Part shown: positions 58,916 through 64,000 of the stretch, piece after piece
How positions within the stretch are numbered: position 1 is the stretch's first letter
How the letters are laid out: each line of letters starts with the position of its first letter
Origin: an uncultured Coriobacteriaceae bacterium
Lineage (GTDB): Bacteria; Actinomycetota; Coriobacteriia; Coriobacteriales; Atopobiaceae
Length of the DNA stretch: 64,000 nucleotides
Assembly: GCA_902793465.1 (NCBI GenBank)
Contig: CADBDT010000004.1
Coordinates: 1 to 64,000, forward strand
Reading direction: 5' to 3'
The notes under the pieces: generated by a model
The model's input: the letters and a program-made list of their open reading frames with translations, nothing else
Told to the model about the DNA's origin: nothing
The model's database searches: none
Program-made: the position numbers and the translations under genes

Positions 58916-60290
58916 GAACGAAGCAAAAGAACGCACCGAACGCGGCATTAGCATTCGCGTAATATGCGGCATTGCCACAGTAATAGCCATAGCCCTTTCG
59001 TTCTATGCGTTCGTACTGGCAAGTCGTGTGGGCGATGCGCAGGCGAACGTTGCTGCCAGCGAGAAGCAGCATCTGGAGTGCGACGAGGCAATAGACGACC
59101 TGCTGACCGCATCCAACTTCCTCACATCGCAGGCGCGCCTGTATGTGACTACCGGGCGCAGCGACTACATGGACGCCTACGTAGAGGAGCTCAACAAAAC
59201 GAATCGCCGTGGTCGGGCGGTAGAGGTGCTGCGAAGCAATTTCTCCAACGCCGACGAGCATTCCGCCCAAGCTCTCAAGAACCTGGAAGATGCTCTTGCG
59301 TCCTCGAATGCGCTCTCGCTAATCGAGTTGGCGGCCATGAGAATAGCCTCGAGCCATTACGGCGTGCAAAACCCGCCAGACGCGGTCAAGAACGCAAGCA
59401 CGAGTATGGTCAGGTTGAACGAGGGAGGAAAGACCGAGCTCGAAACCGCTACCGAACTCGTGCTGGGCGAGGACTACGAGAAGCATAAGCAGGAGATCGG
59501 AAACGAGGTCCAGAAAAGCTCGACTGCCCTTCTTACCTACCTTAACAACAACCTCGAACAAAACGAGACGCTGGCACAGGGCTACCTCTTCCAGCTGCGC
59601 ATAACGGTTGCCTTGCTGCTATGCGTAATTATGGTGCTCGTCCTAACGCTGTTCATGTACATCCTTAAGCCCATTGGTAACTACGTTAAGGAGATTCAGA
59701 AGAACGAGCCGCTTAAGGCAGATGGCGCCTACGAGCTTCATTACCTGGCAAACGCGTACAACGTAATGTACGAGGACAATGCCAAGCGCATCGAGCATCT
59801 GCGGGCGTTTGCCGAGCGCGACCCCCTTACCGGTATAAGCAATCGGAACGGATACGACAGCTTCCTTGCCACGCATACGCGAGACATCGTGCTCATTCTT
59901 ATTGACATCGACAACTTTGCCGATTTCAACGCGGTGTACGGGCGTGATACGGGCGATGCCGTGCTCATTAGGCTGGCAGCCGCGCTAAGCGAGGCATTCC
60001 GTTCCACGGACTTCCCCTGCCGCATAGAGGAAGACACGTTTGCCGTCGTTATGACAAACATGAGCACAGACCTGCGAGACGTAATAGTGAGCAAGGTCGA
60101 GAGCGTGAACACCATTCTTGCCAACGGCGACGACGATTTGCCGGTTGTTACCCTTTCGGTGGGAGCTGCGTTTAGCACCGAGGGCATGAGTGACAAGGAC
60201 ATCTACAACGCGGCCGATGCCGCCCTTAAGGACGCAAGGGAGTCCGAGTCTGGCAACATCGTGTTCTACGGCGAGGGGCACGCGGTATAA
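58908..60290 (+). CDS. membrane protein with degenerate GGDEF domain
   Basis: 460 residues from the ATG at 58908, whose first codons overlap the HD-GYP stop; the longer frame inside that gene is rejected. A transmembrane helix (15-40), a helical extracellular domain, a second helix (about 220-245), then a GGDEF-like domain: DPLTGISNRNGY and LILIDIDNFADFNAVYG are kept but the signature reads CRIEEDTF. It is therefore not expected to make c-di-GMP; it may bind GTP or c-di-GMP and regulate the HD-GYP partner. Translation is coupled to it. Confidence 0.85.
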   Translation: MSENEAKERTERGISIRVICGIATVIAIALSFYAFVLASRVGDAQANVAASEKQHLECDEAIDDLLTASNFLTSQARLYVTTGRSDYMDAYVEELNKTNRRGRAVEVLRSNFSNADEHSAQALKNLEDALASSNALSLIELAAMRIASSHYGVQNPPDAVKNASTSMVRLNEGGKTELETATELVLGEDYEKHKQEIGNEVQKSSTALLTYLNNNLEQNETLAQGYLFQLRITVALLLCVIMVLVLTLFMYILKPIGNYVKEIQKNEPLKADGAYELHYLANAYNVMYEDNAKRIEHLRAFAERDPLTGISNRNGYDSFLATHTRDIVLILIDIDNFADFNAVYGRDTGDAVLIRLAAALSEAFRSTDFPCRIEEDTFAVVMTNMSTDLRDVIVSKVESVNTILANGDDDLPVVTLSVGAAFSTEGMSDKDIYNAADAALKDARESESGNIVFYGEGHAV

Positions 60291-60291
60291 G

Positions 60292-60520
60292 TTGCGCCCA
60301 CGGGGCGCGCCCGCAAGCCCAAAGTTTCTCTTGCTTGCTCAGCCTCGGGGGCGTGCCCTCTGGGTCACGGATTCTCTCGCTTGCTCAGCGCTCACTTCGT
60401 TCGCTCGTTCGCTTCGCTTACGATTCGCAGCAAGAGAATCCGTGGCCCAGAGGGCACTCGCGTTTCGCGGCAAGAGAAACTTTGGGCTTGCGGGCGCGCG
60501 TGGAATTCGCGGCGGGAGGG
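60292..60520. repeat. class C palindromic element C4, nested
   Basis: Outer stem 60308-60334 with 60470-60496 (27 of 27), inner stem 60353-60380 with 60430-60457 (26 of 28). Left end TTGCGCCCACGGGGCGCGCC, right end GTGGAATTCGCGGCGGGAGG. The loop has GCTCAGCGCTCACTTCGTTC. It begins two bases after the GGDEF gene's stop. Confidence 0.88.
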
Positions 60521-60536
60521 GTCGTCCGAAAGGGGA

Positions 60537-60640
60537 GTGCCGCTTGGGGATACTCCCCTGCGGGTACATCGCGGATAGCCCAATCACAATGAGGAGGGTT
60601 TCTCGCGATGTACCCGACGGGGAGTATCCCCAAGCGGCAC
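60537..60640. repeat. class B repeat B6
   Basis: Arms 60537-60573 and 60604-60640, 35 of 37 paired. Outer arm GTGCCGCTTGGGG and loop nearly identical to B2 at 24838-24945. Lies just beyond C4 in the same convergent gap. Confidence 0.9.
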
Positions 60641-60672
60641 CCCACTCCATCACGAGTTTTCGGACGGCCTGG

Positions 60673-60724
60673 GGGGTCGTCCGTCGCGCGCTCGCGGCTG
60701 GGGAGGCGCTGGCGTCCGTGGCTC
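60673..60724 (+). repeat. left copy of 52-bp direct repeat
   Basis: GGGGTCGTCCGTC then CGCGCTCGCGGCTGGGGAGG and CGTCCGTGGCTC. Same orientation and two mismatches against 63210-63261. The pair brackets the HExxH gene. Confidence 0.85.
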
Positions 60725-60757
60725 GTTGTCGCGGTGGGAGGTCCTGCCTGTTACTCG

Positions 60758-63028
60758 CTACTCGTTGTTGGTGGCGCTGGTGGGGGAGGGCGATGAAGGG
60801 CCTGCCGTGGGCTCCGGGCTGGCTACGGGTGCGGGATCGGCCGAAGGCTCAGTCTCTGGTGCGGGTGTGCTGGCGGGCGTGTCGGTGGGGGTGTCGGCAG
60901 GCTGGGGCTCGTTGCTGCTGGTTTTGTCGTCGTCTTGGACGACCTGAGCCTCTGCCTGCTTTGCCGCTATGGGGAGTTGGGCTTCCTCTGGTTGTGTCGT
61001 GCTTGCGGCTGCCACTTGGTCGGGGTTGGACTTGCCGCCGCCGATGTTTGATATGTCTGGACTCACCGTGGAGGGAATCATCTCGTTGGACTCCACGATC
61101 TGCAGGTATTGGGACGAGGCCTTTTTGGTGGGATCGAGGGGATCTGCGAAATTGCGGTCCAAGTCAAACAGGATGGAGCCGTTGGGTTTCTGATCATCCG
61201 GCAGCACGATTTCTTCCACATAGAGCATGTAGTTTAGGAAATCGTAGACGAACCCAATCGAGCTGGGGTCGGAGTAATACGCGCCATCTTGCTCCTCACC
61301 CTTTATAAACAGGTTTGCAAAGGAGTCGGTATCCTTGTAGATGGGCTGTCCGCTCGCGTTCTTGGGAGAAATAGTCCTTATAACGGAGTCGAGCGTCTGA
61401 CCCTCGTGCATCCACTTGAGCACCGAATTCAGACCGTCGCGAAGCTTGGACGCGTTGACGGATGTCATGCCGTTTACGGTCTCTATGGCGGAGCCATTAA
61501 CGCCGTTGTTATATCGCGCGGCAAGTTCGGCAATGTAGAGCGACGCAAGATAGCCAGTAACGTAGCGACTGTAAGCGGGCTCGATGTCTTCTCCGTCGGA
61601 GTCCTTGCCGCCGTTGCACCACTTAAGGTCCAGGTAGGCGTAATCGCCATTTGGGAAGTATCCGCTAAGGTAGTTTTGAAGGATGGTGGATTTGTAAAAC
61701 GTGGGGTTTAGATCGCCCATGCCGTTGCGTCCGTTGGTTCCAACCGCGCGTCTAAACTGCTGGAATACGTCGTACCGATACTGGTATACGTTCTCTACGG
61801 CAGACGCCGTTCCCTCGACGAACCATTGAGGATAGTGGATTACGTGGTACCGTTCGGCAGCGGCTGGGTGCACGTATTGGTTGTTCGGGCCGACCTCGTT
61901 GTCTGCCAGGTTGGTACTGCCTTCCATGCCCGTGCGGTTGTAGTCGTCCATCAGAGCGTGAAAGAGCTCGTGAACGATGGTGTTTCGCAAGGTCTCCATG
62001 TCCTTGCCATCGCGAACGAGCACGTATGCGCCAGTATTGGGATCGCGTACTGGATCCTCGTCTTCGTCCTTTTTTATAAGGCCATCGACGTCTACTGCCA
62101 GCATGTAGCAAAACTTTAGGTCCCCGTCGATCCTGCACGGGCCTTTGGCAACGTATGCAAGCGCATTGGCGGGAGTGTTGTGTCCCGGCCTTCCGTCCTT
62201 GTCGCCCTTTTTGTAGTAGATGTACAGGCCCAGCTGCTTGCCTATCTCGCCTTTGGCGGCAGCTTCGCCCATCGCTGGGAATCGGTTGAGCAGGAGCTCG
62301 ACCGCCTGCGGCTCCAGATAGTTGATTATCAGATCGATGAGCCACGAAAGGTCTTCGTCGGTCAGCGCGTCGCGAGCAGACTGTGCGCAATAGATTTCCA
62401 CAAGGCTCTTTTTTGCGGCAGGCGGTTGCGTGGCGCTGGGAGCCGGGTTGGGCATCTCGTCGCTTGGCTCGGGCATCGGCTCCACGACCTGCGCATCTTC
62501 TGGCTCCGTCGTCTGTTCCGCACGGCTCGCACGGGCGAACAGGTCCTTAAGGGAGGCTGGGAGTATGTAGGTGATGCCCGTGGAGGCATCGTACACGGAT
62601 ATGATCTCCTGCGATCCAAACAACTCGGCAAGCGAGTCGGAAAGCGTTACCGCATACACGTCCTCCGCCAACGAATACTCCTGCGGCACAAAGAACGCGA
62701 GGACGGGGAGATAGGTGCGCCCGTCCTGTGCCGTCGCTTTGTTCTCCACCTGGAGGTCGTCGCGCACCCAGAGGACGGGCACGCTCCAGTTGATATCACC
62801 CGAGGCGGTTGCGGTGGCATCCTGGTCCAGAGGGGAGCCGGCGCTTGGCTTGTCCACGTCGCCGATTACGACGTCCCTTATCGCTGTGGTCTGATCGGTG
62901 GCGACGGTGTGGTTGTCCACGTCTACCGAGCGCTGTTCGGCGAGCGCAAAGCAGGGCGCAATGCCTTGCAAAGCCAGCACGAAGGTAAGAGTAATGGCAG
63001 TAAGACGCGCGAATCTGGAACGCTGCAT
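60758..63028 (-). CDS. secreted protein with HExxH metallopeptidase signature
   Basis: 756 residues. A signal peptide (to about residue 30, ending FALAEQ) is followed by a linker-rich N-terminal part, a Pro/Glu-rich stretch (residues 180-215), and a region with HELFH (His353-His357) and a downstream WFVEGTA (Glu404), the geometry of a gluzincin. The tail (about 680-756) is Pro, Thr, Ser and Glu-rich with no LPxTG motif or membrane anchor. Secreted metallopeptidase of unknown substrate. Bracketed by class C elements and a direct repeat. GGAAAGAGG precedes the ATG. Confidence 0.8.
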   Translation of the reverse strand: MQRSRFARLTAITLTFVLALQGIAPCFALAEQRSVDVDNHTVATDQTTAIRDVVIGDVDKPSAGSPLDQDATATASGDINWSVPVLWVRDDLQVENKATAQDGRTYLPVLAFFVPQEYSLAEDVYAVTLSDSLAELFGSQEIISVYDASTGITYILPASLKDLFARASRAEQTTEPEDAQVVEPMPEPSDEMPNPAPSATQPPAAKKSLVEIYCAQSARDALTDEDLSWLIDLIINYLEPQAVELLLNRFPAMGEAAAKGEIGKQLGLYIYYKKGDKDGRPGHNTPANALAYVAKGPCRIDGDLKFCYMLAVDVDGLIKKDEDEDPVRDPNTGAYVLVRDGKDMETLRNTIVHELFHALMDDYNRTGMEGSTNLADNEVGPNNQYVHPAAAERYHVIHYPQWFVEGTASAVENVYQYRYDVFQQFRRAVGTNGRNGMGDLNPTFYKSTILQNYLSGYFPNGDYAYLDLKWCNGGKDSDGEDIEPAYSRYVTGYLASLYIAELAARYNNGVNGSAIETVNGMTSVNASKLRDGLNSVLKWMHEGQTLDSVIRTISPKNASGQPIYKDTDSFANLFIKGEEQDGAYYSDPSSIGFVYDFLNYMLYVEEIVLPDDQKPNGSILFDLDRNFADPLDPTKKASSQYLQIVESNEMIPSTVSPDISNIGGGKSNPDQVAAASTTQPEEAQLPIAAKQAEAQVVQDDDKTSSNEPQPADTPTDTPASTPAPETEPSADPAPVASPEPTAGPSSPSPTSATNNE

Positions 63029-63062
63029 GGCGACCTCTTTCCAAAATGAGAAGTATGTTTAA

Positions 63063-63068
63063 AGTATA
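63063..63068 (-). promoter_or_regulatory. candidate -10 box of the HExxH gene
   Basis: TATACT on the minus strand, about 35 bases upstream of the start codon. The expected -35 position falls inside class C element C5, which begins five bases away, so the insertion may have replaced it. Confidence 0.35.
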
Positions 63069-63072
63069 CCTT

Positions 63073-63211
63073 TTGCGCCCGCGGGGCGCGCCCACGGGGC
63101 GCGATTGCCGGGCCACAGATTCTCTTGCTTGCTCAGCCTCAGAGGGCGCTCACGATTCGTGGCAAGAGAACCCGCGGCCCGGCAATCGCGCGTGGAATTC
63201 GCGGCGGGAGG
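63073..63211. repeat. class C palindromic element C5, single stem
   Basis: Stem 63101-63128 with 63162-63189 (25 of 28; the mismatches allow G-U pairs). Ends TTGCGCCCGCGGGGCGCGCC and GTGGAATTCGCGGCGGGAGG are shared with C4, but the stem sequence is unrelated. Loop retains GCTCAGCCTC. Confidence 0.85.
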
Positions 63212-63261
63212 GGTCGTCCGTCACGCGCTCGCGGCTGGGGAGGCGATGGCGTCCGTGGCTC
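63210..63261 (+). repeat. right copy of 52-bp direct repeat
   Basis: Two mismatches against 60673-60724, same orientation. Overlaps the right end of C5 by two bases. Confidence 0.85.
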
Positions 63262-63291
63262 ACTTCGTTCGCTTCGCTCACAGTTGCCGCC

Positions 63292-63575
63292 ACCGTGTAC
63301 GGTTCTGGAACGAGCAGGTCCCTACCGTGTACACTTGCGGCCACGGCCCTGCCGCCGTGTACAGTAACGGGACAAAACGATCCCTACCGTGCGCACTTAT
63401 CGGCTATAACCGTACACGGTGGGGAGGCTTACGTCCCATAACCGTACACGCTGGCAGGCGCGCGGCACCGTGTACAGTTATGGGACGAACGGGTCCCTAC
63501 CGTGTACAGTCGCTGCTGCCGTTGCCGCCGCCGTGTACAGTTCCGGCACCAATCGCTCCCTACCGTGCGCACTCG
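63292..63575. repeat. class D array, five units with paired GTGTAC motifs
   Basis: Five units about 60 bases apart. Each has two motifs (GTGTAC or GTGCGC) 31-32 bases apart, separated by a variable stretch ending TCCCTACC. Motif starts are near 63295/63327, 63357/63389, 63412/63443 (inverted, GTACAC), 63470/63502 and 63533/63565. It lies upstream of the LysR gene. Confidence 0.85.
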
Positions 63576-63638
63576 CAAGGGACGACGCCGTCGCGCGTGG
63601 AATTCGCGGTGGGGAAACAGGGGCGTTAAGGATAATGG

Positions 63639-63666
63639 TTGCTAATCAATAGTGTTAACATATAAG
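63639..63666 (+). promoter_or_regulatory. candidate promoter of the LysR gene
   Basis: TTGCTA (63639-63644), 16-base spacer, TATAAG (63661-63666), about 46 bases upstream of the start. Prediction only. Confidence 0.4.
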
Positions 63667-63712
63667 CCATGTGCATGTTTTGACGTCGTCTTAAGCAGGG
63701 AATGGGGTCGCA

Positions 63713-64000
63713 ATGGAAATACGTACGCTTCGGTCGTTTCTTGCTGTTGCGCGGGAAGGCAACGTTACGCGGGCGGCCCGTTTGCTGCACATCACACAGC
63801 CTGCGCTCTCGCGTCAGCTATCCGAGCTCGAGCGCGAGATGGGATGCGCCCTCCTCATTCGCGAGCCGCGTGGGGTAACGCTTACCGACGAGGGAATGCA
63901 TCTTCGCAAGCGCGCGGACGAGATAGTGAGCCTTGCCGACAGAACCGAGCTCGAGCTGCGCTCGCCTGTTAGTGAGGTCGAGGGCGACGTGTGGGTGGGC
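63713..64000 (+). CDS. LysR-family transcriptional regulator, N-terminal part (partial)
   Basis: 96 residues to the window edge from the ATG at 63713. The N-terminal winged helix is clear: MEIRTLRSFLAVAREGNVTR, then AARLLHITQPALSRQLSELE and LLIREPRGVTLTDEG. The effector-binding domain lies outside. It may control a gene beyond the window or the divergent HExxH gene. The class D array upstream is a candidate for its binding sites, although LysR sites usually show a T-N11-A dyad, and this is only inference. Confidence 0.92.
   Translation, partial: MEIRTLRSFLAVAREGNVTRAARLLHITQPALSRQLSELEREMGCALLIREPRGVTLTDEGMHLRKRADEIVSLADRTELELRSPVSEVEGDVWVG

Larger units (their letters stand above)
60291..60757. 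other. 467-base gene-free stretch holding C4, B6 and a direct-repeat arm
   Basis: Convergent region between the GGDEF gene and the HExxH gene. It holds C4 (60292-60520), B6 (60537-60640) and a 52-bp sequence (60673-60724) that recurs at 63210-63261. A further GTCCGAAA/TTTCGGAC pair encloses B6. Confidence 0.75.
63029..63712. other. 684-base gene-free divergent region with C5, direct repeat and class D array
   Basis: Between the HExxH gene (minus) and the LysR gene (plus). In order: a predicted promoter for the first, C5 (63073-63211), the right 52-bp repeat copy (63210-63261), the D array (63292-63575), another GTGGAATTCGCGG right end (63597-63609), and the LysR promoter region. No coding sequence was found. 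Confidence 0.8.

Noticed and set aside
60291..60757. Short open frames rich in Arg/Ser in the class C regions (also near 32460, 34800, 51880 and 63100)
   Set aside because: They translate palindromic repeat DNA in all frames and have no ribosome sites.
63292..63575. Class D array as CRISPR
   Set aside because: One unit is inverted, the repeated motif is only six bases, intervening sequence is itself conserved, and there are no cas genes.

Overview
The window looks like a chromosomal segment of an anaerobic, host-associated actinobacterium of the class Coriobacteriia (Olsenella/Atopobiaceae-like). This is inferred from moderately high G+C, gene content (LL-diaminopimelate aminotransferase, type III glutamine synthetase, Pr6Pr-type membrane protein, LytS-like kinase with an XRE-receiver partner) and sortase-anchored surface proteins with a TPKTG motif. 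No rRNA, tRNA, CRISPR array, integrase or intact transposase was recognised, so the genus is not proven.

Region 1 (1-16.8 kb): the end of a PepSY-domain protein, then seven minus-strand genes in the order of transcription gltB-gltD-carA-carB-dapF-dapL-asnB. They form a nitrogen and amino-acid block: glutamate synthase makes glutamate, carbamoyl-phosphate synthase and asparagine synthetase consume glutamine, and DapF/DapL act in the diaminopimelate/lysine branch. Two overlapping plus-strand genes of the M14 aspartoacylase/AstE fold follow, both with altered zinc ligands. A type III glutamine synthetase (17.0-19.1 kb) completes the nitrogen theme.

Region 2 (19-32.5 kb): a CPBP membrane protease, an intact diguanylate cyclase, a LytS-like kinase with an HTH-receiver partner, a purine nucleoside phosphorylase with a lipoprotein signal, a Pr6Pr membrane protein, a large periplasmic-binding/EAL phosphodiesterase, a lipase-like hydrolase and an M13 metallopeptidase lipoprotein.

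Region 3 (32.5-46 kb): a small accessory island (DUF2442 protein, AlbA_2/Schlafen ATP-binding regulator, decayed hsdS fragment) bracketed by two related palindromes, then a giant surface protein of about 3,650 residues: signal peptide, five beta-helix modules, PI-PLC domain, Cna-B-like domains, Cys-rich repeats and sortase signal. Its signal peptide is out of frame because of a G5 tract.

Region 4 (46-64 kb): a VOC protein, an ABC exporter pair, a three-gene minus-strand operon (tandem ABM protein, amidohydrolase, metallo-beta-lactamase fold protein), a SpoIIE-type phosphatase, an MFS permease, an HD-GYP/degenerate-GGDEF signalling pair, a secreted HExxH protein, and the start of a LysR regulator.

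The most unusual aspect is the intergenic DNA. At least four families of palindromic elements recur: A (33-bp units with a GGGGAGTACCCC core, six loci), B (about 105-bp hairpins built on GGGGAGTAYCCCC, including one copy nested inside another), C (150-230-bp, sometimes nested, palindromes with conserved ends and loops but a different stem at most loci) and D (five roughly 60-bp units carrying GTGTAC pairs). They often sit between convergent genes, where they may act as terminators. A and B share a core, and class C pairs bracket accessory genes. No mobilising enzyme is encoded here.
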